From Yoonia maritima (GTDB lineage Bacteria; Pseudomonadota; Alphaproteobacteria; Rhodobacterales; Rhodobacteraceae): 64,000 nt of DNA. The stretch spans positions 1 to 64,000 of the forward strand of contig NZ_PVTP01000010.1 of the NCBI RefSeq assembly GCF_003003285.1, in the 5' to 3' direction. The notes beneath the pieces were generated by a model. That model saw only the letters and a list, made by a program, of their open reading frames with translations. It made no database searches and was not told the DNA's origin. The position numbers and the translations under genes are program-made. This document shows, piece by piece, positions 25,125 to 35,456 of this stretch. Every line of letters begins with the position of its first letter. The stretch's first letter is position 1.

Positions 25125-26435
25125 ATGGAACAAGACAATGCATTGATTGATCAAGCGCGTGCAGCAATTGATCAGGGCATCGTGCTAGCGCAGGATTGGC
25201 TGCTTTCGCCCGCCGCTTGGTCGCAGTTTGGATTGCTTATCGTAGCCTATCTTCTTGCACGTGTCGTGAATGCAAAGCTTACGCCGCGGCTTGAACGTTT
25301 CTTGAAGCCGGACGCAGAAAGTAATTCGATCCTGTCGCAGGCGCGCAGGTTTATTCTGCAATTCTTGCCGTTGATTCTGCCGCTGTTGGCCTATGGTTTC
25401 ACTGCCGTGGGCGAGATTGTCACCCGGTCGATCTTTGGCTCTGGCGCTGTCATCGCGTTCGGTAAGCGCGTGTTCTTGTTCCTTGCGGCGCGTGCGTTGG
25501 CGCGTGACATTATCAAAGACCCATTCCTGCGGACGCTGGCAAAGTTCGTGCTTGTCCCGGCGACTGCGCTTTATGCGCTGGGCTTTTTCGATCAGGTGAT
25601 TGAAACGCTAGGAAACACATCTGTAAGCTTGGGTAACATCAGCTTTTCGGCGCTTGCGATCCTACGAGGGATCGTTGCGGGTAGTTTGCTGTTCTGGTTG
25701 GGGCAGTGGTCCAACTCGCAGTCGGCTGCCTATATCGAACAGCAGCCTATGCGCCCCGCGATCCGGCAACTTGTTGTTAAGGTAACCGAGTTCTCAATCT
25801 TCGGGATCGCCTTCCTGCTGTTGATGAACATCATGGGCATCAGCCTTAGCTCGCTTGCTATCATTGGTGGTGCCGTTGGTGTCGGTCTTGGTTTTGGTCT
25901 GCAAAAGATCGCGTCCAACTTTATCTCTGGCGTGATCCTGTTGGTCGAAGGCCAAGCGACTGTTGGCGATTATGTCGAACTTGACGGCGGCGAGGCCGGG
26001 ACGATCATCAAGATGACAGCGCGTGCGACGTTCCTTGAAACCTTTGATGGTCGCTGGATTGTTGTCCCCAACGAAGACTTCATCACGACCCGTGTTGTAA
26101 ACTATTCCGACAGCGGGTCCGCTAACCGTTACGAAGTCGATTTTTCTGTTAGCTACGATACTGATATCAACAAAATTCCCGCGATTATCGAAGCGGCTGT
26201 TGCGAAGCATCCAGAAGTGCTGACCGAGCCCGAAGCCCCAGATTGTGAACTGCGTGGGTTTGGCGATAGCGGGATCGATTTCGCGGTCGAGTTTTGGGTT
26301 AACGGCATTGATGACGGAAAGAACAAATATACCTCTGATGTGTTGTTCTTCGTTTGGAATGCTCTCAAAGATAACGGTATCGAAATTCCATATCCGCACC
26401 GCGTTGTGGAAATCAAAGGCAACATGCCAACGTGA
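25125..26435 (+). CDS. MscS-family mechanosensitive channel
   Basis: This 436-residue inner-membrane channel has four or five predicted TM segments (about residues 25-45, 80-110, 118-140, 180-205, 230-255) and a pore-lining Gly/Ala-rich helix (GGAVGVGLGFGLQKIASNFISG). The MscS beta domain (VEGQATVGDYVEL, IVVPNEDFITTRVVNYS) follows. It is somewhat larger than MscS itself and has extra N-terminal membrane helices. It releases solutes on hypo-osmotic shock. ATG 25125 is preferred over TTG 25110. The stop overlaps the next gene's start (GTGA). Confidence 0.92.
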   Translation: MEQDNALIDQARAAIDQGIVLAQDWLLSPAAWSQFGLLIVAYLLARVVNAKLTPRLERFLKPDAESNSILSQARRFILQFLPLILPLLAYGFTAVGEIVTRSIFGSGAVIAFGKRVFLFLAARALARDIIKDPFLRTLAKFVLVPATALYALGFFDQVIETLGNTSVSLGNISFSALAILRGIVAGSLLFWLGQWSNSQSAAYIEQQPMRPAIRQLVVKVTEFSIFGIAFLLLMNIMGISLSSLAIIGGAVGVGLGFGLQKIASNFISGVILLVEGQATVGDYVELDGGEAGTIIKMTARATFLETFDGRWIVVPNEDFITTRVVNYSDSGSANRYEVDFSVSYDTDINKIPAIIEAAVAKHPEVLTEPEAPDCELRGFGDSGIDFAVEFWVNGIDDGKNKYTSDVLFFVWNALKDNGIEIPYPHRVVEIKGNMPT

Positions 26436-27604
26436 CCGATGCCTTGGTCATTGGGGCTGGCCCTGCTGGGTTAATGGCCGCCGAGGTATTGGGAAAGGCT
26501 GGCCTATCGGTGTTGGTCGCGGATGCGATGCCATCGGTTGGCCGCAAATTCTTGATGGCCGGAAAGTCGGGTCTAAACCTGACAAAAATGGAGCCTATTG
26601 AGCAGTTTCTGGATGCTTACGGCGATGCGCCAAAGGTCATGCGTAATGCTGTTGCCGCATTTGGTCCGCAGGACGTTTCGGATTGGGCCGAAGGTCTGGG
26701 TCAGCCCGTTTTCACAGGTTCGACCGGGCGCTTATTCCCGACGGTTATGAAGGCATCTCCGCTGTTGCGTGCTTGGATTGGTCGACTGACTGATCTGGGG
26801 GTTGATCTGAAAACCCGCTGGCGCTGGACAGGTTGGGAAGGTCGGGCTGCGCGGTTTGATACGCCGGAGGGTCCACAGGAAATCATCCCAAAGGTCACCA
26901 TTCTTGCATTGGGCGGCGCCAGTTGGGCACGGCTTGGATCGGATGGTTCTTGGGCGCAGTTTTTGCCGGATGCAGTCGCACCGTTTGCCCCCGCGAATAT
27001 GGGGTTCGTGGTGGATTGGTCAGAACATATGGCCCGGCATTTTGGGACGCCGGTTAAGTCCGCGATGCTATCCGCTGGGCACACAAATTCACGGGGCGAG
27101 TTCGTGATTTCGGAACGCGGTATCGAGGGCGGCGGTATCTACAGCCTGTCCAAGCCGTTGCGCGAAGGTGCACGGTTGACCGTTGATTTGCTGCCGGACT
27201 GGTCCGAAGATCGCGTTCGCGCGGCGCTCGCGAAACCTCGCGGCAAGGCAAGCCTCTCAAATCATCTGCGCAAGGTTTTGCGGCTTGATCCGGTGCGCAT
27301 TTCGTTGCTGTCCGAATTCGGTCGCCCATTTCCCGATGATCTTGCGCCACTGATCAAGGCGCTACCCATTCAGCATGCAGGCCCGCGTCCCATGGACGAG
27401 GCGATTTCGACCGCGGGTGGTGTTCGTTTTGATGCCCTGACAGATGGATTGATGTTACGCGACCGCCCTGGCGTATTTTGCGCGGGCGAAATGCTGGATT
27501 GGGAGGCCCCGACAGGCGGCTACCTGATAACCGGATGTCTTGCGACCGGTGTCTTGGCTGGCGCGTCGGCTGTTGACTACGTCGTCGGCAAGAATACCCA
27601 CTGA
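26432..27604 (+). CDS. HI0933/TIGR03862-type flavoprotein
   Basis: This 390-residue FAD-dependent protein has an N-terminal Rossmann motif (VIGAGPAGLMAAEVLG), the GRKFLMAGKSGLNLT segment of this family, and a C-terminal GVFCAGEMLDWEAPTGGYLITGC that closes the FAD site. Family members are annotated as putative NAD(P)/FAD oxidoreductases; the substrate is not known. The GTG start lies inside the mscS stop codon, implying translation coupling, though a functional link with the channel is not obvious. Confidence 0.87.
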   Translation: MTDALVIGAGPAGLMAAEVLGKAGLSVLVADAMPSVGRKFLMAGKSGLNLTKMEPIEQFLDAYGDAPKVMRNAVAAFGPQDVSDWAEGLGQPVFTGSTGRLFPTVMKASPLLRAWIGRLTDLGVDLKTRWRWTGWEGRAARFDTPEGPQEIIPKVTILALGGASWARLGSDGSWAQFLPDAVAPFAPANMGFVVDWSEHMARHFGTPVKSAMLSAGHTNSRGEFVISERGIEGGGIYSLSKPLREGARLTVDLLPDWSEDRVRAALAKPRGKASLSNHLRKVLRLDPVRISLLSEFGRPFPDDLAPLIKALPIQHAGPRPMDEAISTAGGVRFDALTDGLMLRDRPGVFCAGEMLDWEAPTGGYLITGCLATGVLAGASAVDYVVGKNTH

Positions 27605-27666
27605 CCAGTAGCAATCCTTAATGCTGCGCGGTAGACATTTGTAACCAGAGTGATGGAGTGACGTTT

Positions 27667-29787
27667 ATGCTAAGAAAAGCTTTCCTTGCGACCACAGCTT
27701 TGACAGCCGTGATTGGGCATCAGGCAAACGCGCAGGACGTTGATCTAAGCTATGGCTTTTTCGGAATGCCGGGTCTTATCGATATGCCAATCGCACAAAG
27801 CGCTGACGAAGGTGAAATAGCGGGTAGTTTGATTGCCAAGGATGGCATGTTTCGCCTGAATTTTGGCGCGCAGTTGACTGATCGTCTGTCAGGAAGCGCG
27901 AGCTATACTTTAACAGATATTTATGACGCAACCGGGACCGGTATCGAAACAAGCGAATTGGAGCGATCATTCAGTCTTCAGTATCGGTTGGTTAACGAAT
28001 CCACCTATGTACCCGCAATTGCGATTGGGATGCGTGATTTTCTAAACCCGGGACGGTTCCAGTCTGAATATGTCGTGGCAACTAAATCTATTGGTGACAG
28101 TCTGACGGTGACTGCCGGATTAGGTTGGGGGGCGATGGGTACACATGACGGTTTCGATAATCCAATCGGTAGCCGCGGTGACAGACCTGAATTTGATGAA
28201 AACACCCCTGAAGGGCAGCTGGCAACAGACCAATGGTTTTCGGGTGACGCTGCGCTGTTCGGTGGGGCATCGTACCAAATTAATGATAAATGGGGCATGA
28301 TGGCGGAGTATTCATCAATTGCATATCCCCAACAGGCATTTGCACCAGTTTTTGATGTCGAAAGTCCTTACAATTTTGGTGTAACTTACAGGCCTCTTGA
28401 CGGTGTCCAAGTGTCGCTTGTGTCTTTGTATGGCGCTGATGTGGCGCTGTCCGGAACCTTTGTCCTGAATGCGAATAACCGACCGGGAATGGGTGGTATC
28501 GAAAGCGCACCTGCACCGGTGAAAGTGCGTAGCGAGAATATGCGCGCGGCCCGAACTTGGGATCGTGAAGCTGTTTCTGAAGCGGGGCTTCGTTCTGCTA
28601 TGCAAGCGTTGCTTGAGATCGAAGGGCTTGAACTTACTGGACTGGAAGTTACCGATAGGACCGCGCGCGTGCGCTATGTCAACGGTCAGTATCGTTCGCA
28701 GGCCCAAGCGATGGGACGCGTTGCACGTATGATGACGCAGGTCATGCCAGGATCAGTAGAAACATTCATTCTTGAACCTGAAGTCAATGGAATTCCGTTG
28801 TCGTCTACGTCACTGGCGCGAAGCGATCTCGAAAGGCTGGAAAACCGGGCGGGCGCATCGGATGCGATTTTGGCCCGTGCTCAGTTTTCTGATGCGAGTG
28901 GTGATGCTGGCCTGATGCCAGTTGCTTCTGATGCTTCCGCTTTTTCATGGGGAATTAGCCCGTATTTCGCCGTAACGTCGCTTGGGTCCGAAGGAGATCG
29001 TTCCGCTGACATCGGTTTAAAATTAAATGCGCGCTATCAGATCACGCCTCAGATATTGCTGTCGGGGGCGATTGTTCAAAGTTTGCTGAAAGATGATTCA
29101 GAAGACCCCGTTACTGATACGACGCCAGATTTGCATAATGTCAGGACTGACGGCGGATTCTACGGTGATGATGGTGTTCCTGTCATGGAAAGCCTGATGC
29201 TAACCCACTACGGTCGGCCGGCTGAGAATCTTTATAGCCGTGTTAGTGGTGGGTATCTTGAACGGATGTACGGCGGTGTATCAGCGGAGTTGCTTTGGAA
29301 GCCCGTTGAAAGTGACTTTGGCTTCGGCGCAGAGGTCAACTATGTGTCGCAACGTGATACCGATATGGGCTTTGGATTTGATGAATACGACTATGATATC
29401 GTAACCGGTCACGTGTCCGCCTATTACGATATTGGCGACGGGTATCACGCGCAGCTTGATCTGGGGCGGTATTTGGCTGGCGACTGGGGGGGCAAAGTGA
29501 CGCTTGCCCGTGAATACGCAAATGGCGTCACTGTCAGCGCATATGTAAGCCAAACAGACGTGAGTTATGAAGATTATGGCGACGGATCCTATAATAAGGG
29601 TGTGCGCATTTCCATTCCGCAAGATTTCTTGACCGGACGACCAAGTCGCAAAGATTACGGTGCGACCTTGCGGACCCGCTCTGGCGATGGCGGCGCGATG
29701 TTGAATGTGGATGGCCGACTGTATGAGGTTGTCCGCGATGCACACACCAATGATCTATCTGATAGCTGGGGACGGTTTTGGAGATGA
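27667..29787 (+). CDS. yjbH: YjbH-family outer-membrane exopolysaccharide protein
   Basis: This 706-residue exported protein has a signal peptide (AFLATTALTAVIGHQANA|QD) and the YjbH layout: an N-terminal YGFFGMPGLIDMPIAQSA strand region, then beta-rich sequence, and a C-terminal half resembling an outer-membrane barrel ending in DSWGRFWR. In E. coli yjbEFGH makes an extracellular polysaccharide. ATG 27667 has GGAG at the right distance, while GTG at 27658 does not. Overlaps yjbF by ATGA. No yjbG homologue is present between them. Confidence 0.88.
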   Translation: MLRKAFLATTALTAVIGHQANAQDVDLSYGFFGMPGLIDMPIAQSADEGEIAGSLIAKDGMFRLNFGAQLTDRLSGSASYTLTDIYDATGTGIETSELERSFSLQYRLVNESTYVPAIAIGMRDFLNPGRFQSEYVVATKSIGDSLTVTAGLGWGAMGTHDGFDNPIGSRGDRPEFDENTPEGQLATDQWFSGDAALFGGASYQINDKWGMMAEYSSIAYPQQAFAPVFDVESPYNFGVTYRPLDGVQVSLVSLYGADVALSGTFVLNANNRPGMGGIESAPAPVKVRSENMRAARTWDREAVSEAGLRSAMQALLEIEGLELTGLEVTDRTARVRYVNGQYRSQAQAMGRVARMMTQVMPGSVETFILEPEVNGIPLSSTSLARSDLERLENRAGASDAILARAQFSDASGDAGLMPVASDASAFSWGISPYFAVTSLGSEGDRSADIGLKLNARYQITPQILLSGAIVQSLLKDDSEDPVTDTTPDLHNVRTDGGFYGDDGVPVMESLMLTHYGRPAENLYSRVSGGYLERMYGGVSAELLWKPVESDFGFGAEVNYVSQRDTDMGFGFDEYDYDIVTGHVSAYYDIGDGYHAQLDLGRYLAGDWGGKVTLAREYANGVTVSAYVSQTDVSYEDYGDGSYNKGVRISIPQDFLTGRPSRKDYGATLRTRSGDGGAMLNVDGRLYEVVRDAHTNDLSDSWGRFWR

Positions 29788-30428
29788 AAAAGATTATGCG
29801 TTTAGGGGTTTGCGTTGCGGCTTTGACGTTGCTGGTATCTTGCGGTCAAAGTGGGCTGACTGCGCGTTTGGCTGGCCTTGTCACGGGTCAGTCGGCACCC
29901 GCAGAACAGGTTGCAAATACGCTTGTTCCTGCGGATGAAATGCACGCAAACCCCGGCAAATACTTACGCGTCAATATTCGTAACCAAGAGGCGTGGTCAT
30001 CAATGGTTCAGGTTGCGCGCAATAGTGGTCGTGTGACTTGGGTGGATCAGCGAAACGTAACTATGACGTTTGAGAATGGTTTGCTTGTTGCAACTCGTGG
30101 TTTAGTGCGTGATTTGATGGGTGCTGATGTTTCGCAGTCATGGGCGGCAATCCAGCGCGGGGGTGGAACGGCACAAAGACGGCATGATTTTATCACTGAT
30201 CAGGATGGAATTTCGACGGAACTGTTGCAATGTAGCATCGTTTCAGAAGGAACTGAAGTTATCACACGTGCCGAAAAAACCATCTCGACCCGTAGATTTA
30301 ATGAGAAATGCGAAGGCGAACGCCTTACTTTCACCAATATTTACTGGGTAAATCAACGTGGTGCTATGGTGCGGAGCCTTCAAGCAGTGTCGCCCGACGC
30401 TGGATATCTGCAAATCGATGTTTTCTGA
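29784..30428 (+). CDS. yjbF: YjbF/GfcB-family lipoprotein
   Basis: This 214-residue lipoprotein has the lipobox LTLLVSC at about residue 20 and the YjbF/GfcB body (SGRVTWVDQRNVTMTFENGLLVATRGL, then DLMGAD and a C-terminal YWVNQRGAMVRSLQAVSPDAGYLQIDVF). GfcB/YjbF proteins belong to group 4 capsule and Yjb polysaccharide loci. Its ATG overlaps the yjbH stop (ATGA). Its likely place is the inner leaflet of the outer membrane, next to YjbH. Confidence 0.88.
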   Translation: MKKIMRLGVCVAALTLLVSCGQSGLTARLAGLVTGQSAPAEQVANTLVPADEMHANPGKYLRVNIRNQEAWSSMVQVARNSGRVTWVDQRNVTMTFENGLLVATRGLVRDLMGADVSQSWAAIQRGGGTAQRRHDFITDQDGISTELLQCSIVSEGTEVITRAEKTISTRRFNEKCEGERLTFTNIYWVNQRGAMVRSLQAVSPDAGYLQIDVF

Positions 30429-30531
30429 ACATGCGCAAACCTCTTGGATTTCGCATTAGGCCCTGATTAAATAGGGTAATGTGGATCACCACACAGTGGT
30501 AGACCACCCGTGCATTAATTGGAGTACCGAC

Positions 30532-30744
30532 ATGCGCCTTACAACTACTCTTGCCGCCACAGCTGTTCTGGCTGTTTCTGCTGTTTCCGCCACCGCTGGC
30601 GGTATGTCTGAGCCAGTAATGGCTCCACCTGTTGTTGTTGTTGAAGAACCAGCACCAACTTCTTCTATCAGCAGCACATATGTAATCATCGGTGTTGTTG
30701 CAGCTCTGCTTATCGCAGCTGCTGTAAACGCTGACGACGACTAA
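30532..30744 (+). CDS. Small exported protein with C-terminal TM helix
   Basis: This 70-residue protein has a signal peptide (TTTLAATAVLAVSAVSATA|GG), a Pro/Val/Glu-rich linker, and a C-terminal hydrophobic helix (YVIIGVVAALLIAAAV) ending NADDD. GGAG lies before ATG 30532. Small proteins of this design are common in Rhodobacteraceae without a known function. It follows yjbHF by about 100 bases and could fill the role of the small YjbE protein, but similarity to YjbE is only in type. Ends at a strong terminator. Confidence 0.75.
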   Translation: MRLTTTLAATAVLAVSAVSATAGGMSEPVMAPPVVVVEEPAPTSSISSTYVIIGVVAALLIAAAVNADDD

Positions 30745-30766
30745 ATCTAAGTCGAAAGACTTGATG

Positions 30767-30794
30767 AAAAGCAGGCCTTCGGGCCTGCTTTTTT
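30767..30794. terminator. Bidirectional rho-independent terminator
   Basis: The stem GCAGGCC/GGCCTGC with a TTCG tetraloop has AAAA on the left and TTTTTT on the right. It serves the small membrane-protein gene and, leftward, holA. Confidence 0.93.
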
Positions 30795-30797
30795 CGT

Positions 30798-31826
30798 TCA
30801 ACGGCTAGCGCGGGCCATCATTGCAAGGCGCATCAAAGTACGTTCCATCAGGGGGCCTTGCGGTGCTGTGCTTGCCGAACGTAGCTGCAAATCCACATCG
30901 GTCAGCGCAGTCAATGCGCGTTCCAAACGGGGGCGGCCCCAATGGGCAGCTTGGCGTACGATTTTGTCACGGCGTGGTCCAAAGACGGGTGGGCGCAGCC
31001 GACCAACACCAGCGGCCGGACCTCCGGGATCAGAAGCCGCAGTGTGCAAGCGCCGAAAATGTCGCATCGCGCCAATGCACAGCGTCACAGGGGTCACGCC
31101 TTGCGCATATAGATTACTTAGGACTGGTCCCAGTTTGTCGGCCTGCCCAAGCGCCACGACCTCTAGCACATCATCAACGTCGACTTCAGCTGATTGTGGC
31201 GCGTTTAGCATTACCTCGGTCACCGACAGCGGCGTGTCGTCACCACGCTTGTACAGGCTGATCTTTTCGAGCGTCTGCCTAAAGTCACCGGGTTCAAGCG
31301 AAGAGGCTAGCGCAACAAGTGCATCCATCACGTCTCGCTCTGGCTGGTCAATTCCCGCCTGTGTCAGGCTTTGTTCGATATCCGCGACCGATGGCGGGTC
31401 GTCATAGATGCCGATAGCCATCGCATTGCGGTGGTTTTCGAACAGCTTGCGTAGTGCGGATTTCACAGTCAGTTGGCTGGCCGTGACGATGATCTGCGCA
31501 TCGCCGGGCTTCCAATCAACCAGCGCGTTGGTGATCGCTTTGGCGGCTGTATCAGTTGCGTCTTCAACAAACGCAACGCGGTGGCCCGGAAAGAAGCCCT
31601 GCGCCTTTACCGCGTCATCCAGCAACGCTGGGTCCTTGCGGAGGTCGGCTGCCGCCATGCGTGTCAGGCGCATTTCTTTTTCGCCGTTGGGGCCGACAAG
31701 AGCAGCAATAGCTTGCTGGCGCTTTTCGGCGACGCGCATGGGATCGGCGCCAAAAATCAGCAGGCCCGTATGGGTTGGATCCGGCTTGCGGAAATATGCT
31801 GTTGCCGCGGACCCTGTTAGCTTCAT
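30798..31826 (-). CDS. holA: DNA polymerase III subunit delta
   Basis: This 342-residue clamp-loader subunit has the diverged delta features: GLLIFGADPMRVAEKR in place of a functional P-loop, VAFVEDATD, and the C-terminal helical domain (TLCIGAMRHFRRLHTAA and so on) that contacts the clamp loader collar. Position supports the call: it follows lptE, overlapping by ATGA, and leuS, a fixed order in Rhodobacteraceae and many Proteobacteria. Confidence 0.93.
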   Translation of the reverse strand: MKLTGSAATAYFRKPDPTHTGLLIFGADPMRVAEKRQQAIAALVGPNGEKEMRLTRMAAADLRKDPALLDDAVKAQGFFPGHRVAFVEDATDTAAKAITNALVDWKPGDAQIIVTASQLTVKSALRKLFENHRNAMAIGIYDDPPSVADIEQSLTQAGIDQPERDVMDALVALASSLEPGDFRQTLEKISLYKRGDDTPLSVTEVMLNAPQSAEVDVDDVLEVVALGQADKLGPVLSNLYAQGVTPVTLCIGAMRHFRRLHTAASDPGGPAAGVGRLRPPVFGPRRDKIVRQAAHWGRPRLERALTALTDVDLQLRSASTAPQGPLMERTLMRLAMMARASR

Positions 31827-32314
31827 TGCATTAACTTTGGGCTAAGGATCAGCAAGCGACTAACGATCATGTCTGCAAGGATGACCGACAGGCGCGCGGT
31901 CGCGTCTGTTGCAGCCGTTTGGGTCGCAGTGGTCGAACCAGTGGCGGAATAGCTGGTAAAGGCGTCAACCTTTCCCTTTTCAACTTGCTGCCCTGTGGCA
32001 TCAGTAAGGGTCCACTTAGCAATGCCTGTCACGTTGTAGCGGGTTGTGTCGCCGTCGTCTGTAATGGCTGCGCTACGGCTTCCTCTGGTCATGGTTACGT
32101 CCAGCGTATAGCGGGGCGCTGTCGCCCGCCCCAGCCGCTGTTCTAGTCGCTCTTGCAGTCGATATCCCGCGATCGTTTCATCCGCCTTAAATGCAATCGC
32201 GCCGCGCAGGGTGTTACTGTCACTGTAGACAGGTGCAAAACCACAGCCACCTAGGGCAAGAAGCCCCAGAATGGCAAAGCGACGCGATGGCAGGTTAGAC
32301 GACAATGTTAACAA
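31823..32314 (-). CDS. lptE: LPS-assembly lipoprotein LptE
   Basis: This 163-residue lipoprotein has the lipobox LLALGGC at about residue 24, followed by GFAPVYSDS, the usual LptE start, and a beta-alpha body with [13 protein letters not shown]. LptE plugs the LptD barrel that inserts LPS in the outer membrane. It lies between leuS (20-base overlap) and holA (ATGA overlap), the conserved leuS-lptE-holA operon. Confidence 0.9.
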   Translation of the reverse strand: MLTLSSNLPSRRFAILGLLALGGCGFAPVYSDSNTLRGAIAFKADETIAGYRLQERLEQRLGRATAPRYTLDVTMTRGSRSAAITDDGDTTRYNVTGIAKWTLTDATGQQVEKGKVDAFTSYSATGSTTATQTAATDATARLSVILADMIVSRLLILSPKLMQ

Positions 32315-34826
32315 TCCGTCCCGGTACGATGATCAGTTTCTTTGGCGCGTTGCCATCCAAGGCTTTTTGCACGACCTCAAGACCCATTACGATTTCTTCG
32401 ATAGCGTCTTTGCTCGCGTCGGACGCAACCTTGATTTCGCCACGACGTTTACCGTTGATCTGGATCGGCATAGTAACTGTATCTTCAACCAACATGGCCT
32501 CGTCTGCAACAGGCCAAGGCGCATTAGCGATTAAGCCTTCGCCACCCAGCAGGCTCCAGATTTCCTCGGACAAATGCGGGGTCATTGGTGACATCAGCTG
32601 CGCAAGAACCTTGGCCGCTTCGCGTTTAGCTGCGCCACCTGCCTTGGATTTCGCCAAGACGTTGGTAAAGCCATAGAGTTTCGCGATTGCGGCGTTAAAG
32701 CCAAAGGTTTCAACGCCCATGGTCACGTCATGGATCGCCTTGTGCGTGGCGCGCAGCAGATCTTCGTCACCTGTGCCGGGTGCTGTGTCCATCGTTGCGA
32801 TGTCGTTGGCGACACGGAGCACGCGCGACAGGTGCTTATGCGTGGCTTCTGCGCCAGATGCCGTCCATTCTACGTCGCGTTCCGGAGGGCTGTCGGACAG
32901 CACGAACCAACGTGCAGTATCCGCACCATATTTCGCCAAAATGTCATCTGGATCGACGACGTTCTTCTTTGATTTCGACATTTTAGCCGAAGGTACGATT
33001 TCTACCTCGGTGCCGTCGGCCAGTTTGCCGTCTGTGACTTCTTCGGGGAAGTGGTAAACCGCGCGACCTTCAGCATTACGCGTTTGGTAAATCTCGTGTG
33101 TCACCATGCCTTGGGTGAACAGCGCGTTGAACGGCTCTTTGGCGCTATCAGGCAGGTGCCCAGTGATGTTCATCGCGCGGGCAAAGAAACGGCTATACAG
33201 CAGGTGCAAGATCGCGTGTTCGATCCCGCCGATATACTGGTCAACGTTCATCCAATATGCCGCATCTTCAGCATTGGCCGGCGTTTCAGCGTGTGGCGAA
33301 GTAAAGCGGGCATAATACCAGCTGGAATCCACAAAGGTATCCATCGTGTCAGTTTCACGCTGGGCTGGCTTACCGCATGATGGGCATGTGCAATCGCGCC
33401 ATGTTGGGTGACGATCCAGCGGGTTGCCGGGGATGTCGAATGTCACATCATATGGCAATTCAATTGGCAGGTTTTCTTTCTTTTCAGGCACCGCGCCACA
33501 ATCATCACAATGGATAATTGGGATTGGGCAACCCCAATACCGCTGCCGAGAAAGGCCCCAGTCGCGCAGACGATACTTGGTCACGCCTTCGCCGATACCT
33601 TTGCCTTCACAATAGGTAATAGCGGTGTCGACTGCGTCGTCGCCAGTTTGAGCACTCTCACCGGCAAAGCCTTTGACGTAGGTAACAGTGTCGGTTTTGG
33701 CTGGGGTATAGGCTTCGGTCAGGTTGGCGTCCGCGTCGGCGGATGGCAGGAACACCGCGTTGATCGGTAGGCCGTATTTTGTCGCAAAGTCAAAATCGCG
33801 CTGGTCATGGGCGGGGCAACCAAAGATCGCACCAGTGCCGTAATCCATCAGGATAAAGTTCGCGATATAGACCGGCAGTTCCCAGCTGTCGTCCAGCGGA
33901 TGCTTGACGGTCAGGCCGGTATCATAGCCTAGCTTTTCAGCCTTTTCGATTGCTTCGGCGGTTGTTCCACCTTTGCGGCATTCAGCGCAGAAGGCGGCGA
34001 CTTTTTCGTCTTTGGCTTCCAATTCTTTTGCCAGCGGATGGTCAGGTGAAATACCAACGAAGGACGCACCCATCAATGTGTCAGGGCGGGTCGTGTAAAC
34101 TTCGATCTGGCCGCCATCAGTGCGATCAAACGCGAATTGCAGACCGCGCGATTTGCCGATCCAGTTCGCCTGCATCAGTTTGACCTTGGCAGGCCAGTTA
34201 TCGAGGCTATCGATTGCTGTCAGCAATTCTTCGGAATGGTCGCTGATTTTAAAGAACCACTGCACCAACTCGCGGCGTTCGACCTCTGCGCCAGAACGCC
34301 AGCCTTTGCCATCGATGACCTGCTCGTTCGCCAGAACGGTCATGTCGACGGGGTCCCAGTTCACAACGGCCTTTTTACGGTAAATCAGACCCTTTGACAG
34401 GAAGTCGATGAACAGCGCCTGTTGCTGGCCGTAATATTCGGGATCGCAGGTCGCGAATTCGCGGGACCAGTCGATGGACAGGCCGAGCGGCTTCATCTGT
34501 GCCTTCATGTCGGCGATATTGTTATATGTCCAATCCTTGGGGTGACCGCCGGAAGCCATCGCAGCGTTTTCTGCGGGCATACCAAAGGCGTCCCAACCCA
34601 TTGGGTGTAGGATGTTATGACCTGTCGCCAGTTTGTACCGCGCGATCACGTCACCCATGGTGTAGTTGCGAACGTGCCCCATGTGGATACGGCCCGATGG
34701 ATATGGGAACATCTCAAGCACATAGTACTTTGGTTTGTCAGCGCTGCGGACGGCTTTGAATGTCTCGGCATCGGCCCAAGAGGATTGCCATTTCGCTTCG
34801 ATATCGGCGGGTGTGTAAGTGGTCAT
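32295..34826 (-). CDS. leuS: Leucyl-tRNA synthetase
   Basis: This 843-residue class I synthetase has the HIGH-type motif [12 protein letters not shown] near residue 45, the CP1 editing domain ([21 protein letters not shown]), the second half of the active site ([13 protein letters not shown]), the KMSKS loop ([11 protein letters not shown]) and the C-terminal anticodon domain. Length is normal for the bacterial enzyme. First gene of the leuS-lptE-holA operon. Confidence 0.98.
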   Translation of the reverse strand: MTTYTPADIEAKWQSSWADAETFKAVRSADKPKYYVLEMFPYPSGRIHMGHVRNYTMGDVIARYKLATGHNILHPMGWDAFGMPAENAAMASGGHPKDWTYNNIADMKAQMKPLGLSIDWSREFATCDPEYYGQQQALFIDFLSKGLIYRKKAVVNWDPVDMTVLANEQVIDGKGWRSGAEVERRELVQWFFKISDHSEELLTAIDSLDNWPAKVKLMQANWIGKSRGLQFAFDRTDGGQIEVYTTRPDTLMGASFVGISPDHPLAKELEAKDEKVAAFCAECRKGGTTAEAIEKAEKLGYDTGLTVKHPLDDSWELPVYIANFILMDYGTGAIFGCPAHDQRDFDFATKYGLPINAVFLPSADADANLTEAYTPAKTDTVTYVKGFAGESAQTGDDAVDTAITYCEGKGIGEGVTKYRLRDWGLSRQRYWGCPIPIIHCDDCGAVPEKKENLPIELPYDVTFDIPGNPLDRHPTWRDCTCPSCGKPAQRETDTMDTFVDSSWYYARFTSPHAETPANAEDAAYWMNVDQYIGGIEHAILHLLYSRFFARAMNITGHLPDSAKEPFNALFTQGMVTHEIYQTRNAEGRAVYHFPEEVTDGKLADGTEVEIVPSAKMSKSKKNVVDPDDILAKYGADTARWFVLSDSPPERDVEWTASGAEATHKHLSRVLRVANDIATMDTAPGTGDEDLLRATHKAIHDVTMGVETFGFNAAIAKLYGFTNVLAKSKAGGAAKREAAKVLAQLMSPMTPHLSEEIWSLLGGEGLIANAPWPVADEAMLVEDTVTMPIQINGKRRGEIKVASDASKDAIEEIVMGLEVVQKALDGNAPKKLIIVPGRIVNIVV

Positions 34827-34843
34827 CAGAGCGGTCTTTCAAG

Positions 34844-34874
34844 AATGCAAACGCCGGGCAACAGGGGCCCGGCG
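34844..34874 (-). terminator. Probable terminator after DUF3576 gene
   Basis: On the minus strand an eight-pair stem CGCCGGGC/GCCCGGCG is followed by TTTGCATT, a weak T-run. It lies between the DUF3576 gene and leuS and may only attenuate. Confidence 0.5.
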
Positions 34875-34903
34875 GATTTGATAATCGGGCGATATGCCGA
34901 AGG

Positions 34904-35296
34904 CTATAGGATGCCGTCAGCAATGCGAAGCTGTCGGGCGCGTGATAGGATCGCGTTTTCTATGGCTGTCTGTGTTTCGATTGAAACGGGTCCACTGCGG
35001 CTTTGCAGTGCGACTTGGAGCGAACGGGCATCCAATGCAGGATCAATCACGCGTACTGTTGCGCGATAGGCGCTGCCACTGCCAGGGGGCGTGCCATAGC
35101 CCGTCGAGATGACACCAGTAAACGGATCAGCAGATTGTACAGGCAGGAAGTCCAGCACATCAAGGGACGCGGCCCAAAGATAGCGGTTCACCGCAACGTT
35201 TTCAGCACCACGCGGTGTCGGGGTTTGGCCACCGCCACATGAAGCGAGCGAGCCGATCAACAAAGCAACAAGCCCTGTGCGAACAAATTTCAACAT
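34904..35296 (-). CDS. DUF3576 lipoprotein
   Basis: This 130-residue lipoprotein has the lipobox LIGSLASC and the DUF3576 body (NRYLWAASLDVLDFLPVQSADPFTGVISTGYGTPPGSG). ATG at 35296 is chosen over a TTG three codons upstream. Its gene lies upstream of leuS as is usual in this family of bacteria. It is presumably outer-membrane anchored; function unknown. Confidence 0.87.
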   Translation of the reverse strand: MLKFVRTGLVALLIGSLASCGGGQTPTPRGAENVAVNRYLWAASLDVLDFLPVQSADPFTGVISTGYGTPPGSGSAYRATVRVIDPALDARSLQVALQSRSGPVSIETQTAIENAILSRARQLRIADGIL

Positions 35297-35401
35297 TGAC
35301 GTCAAACCACTTCCCCTTTGTCGGGATACTTTGCCATTGGCGAAATATGTAGCGAACGGTTGAACGGGTCACAAGCGGTTATACAACAAAGCAGTCCCCA
35401 C

Positions 35402-35432
35402 AAAAGCAAAGAGCGACCCAAAGGGCCGCTCT
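35402..35432 (-). terminator. Rho-independent terminator of porin gene
   Basis: On the minus strand AGAGCG.. pairs with ..CGCTCT around a CCTTTGGG centre and runs into TTTGCTTTTG. Confidence 0.8.
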
Positions 35433-35456
35433 CGCTTAGTCAAATACTGGCTTCGC

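Noticed and set aside
30868-31845. Long plus-strand frames antisense to holA
   Set aside because: holA is supported by family features, overlap with lptE and a terminator; the mirror frames have no such support.
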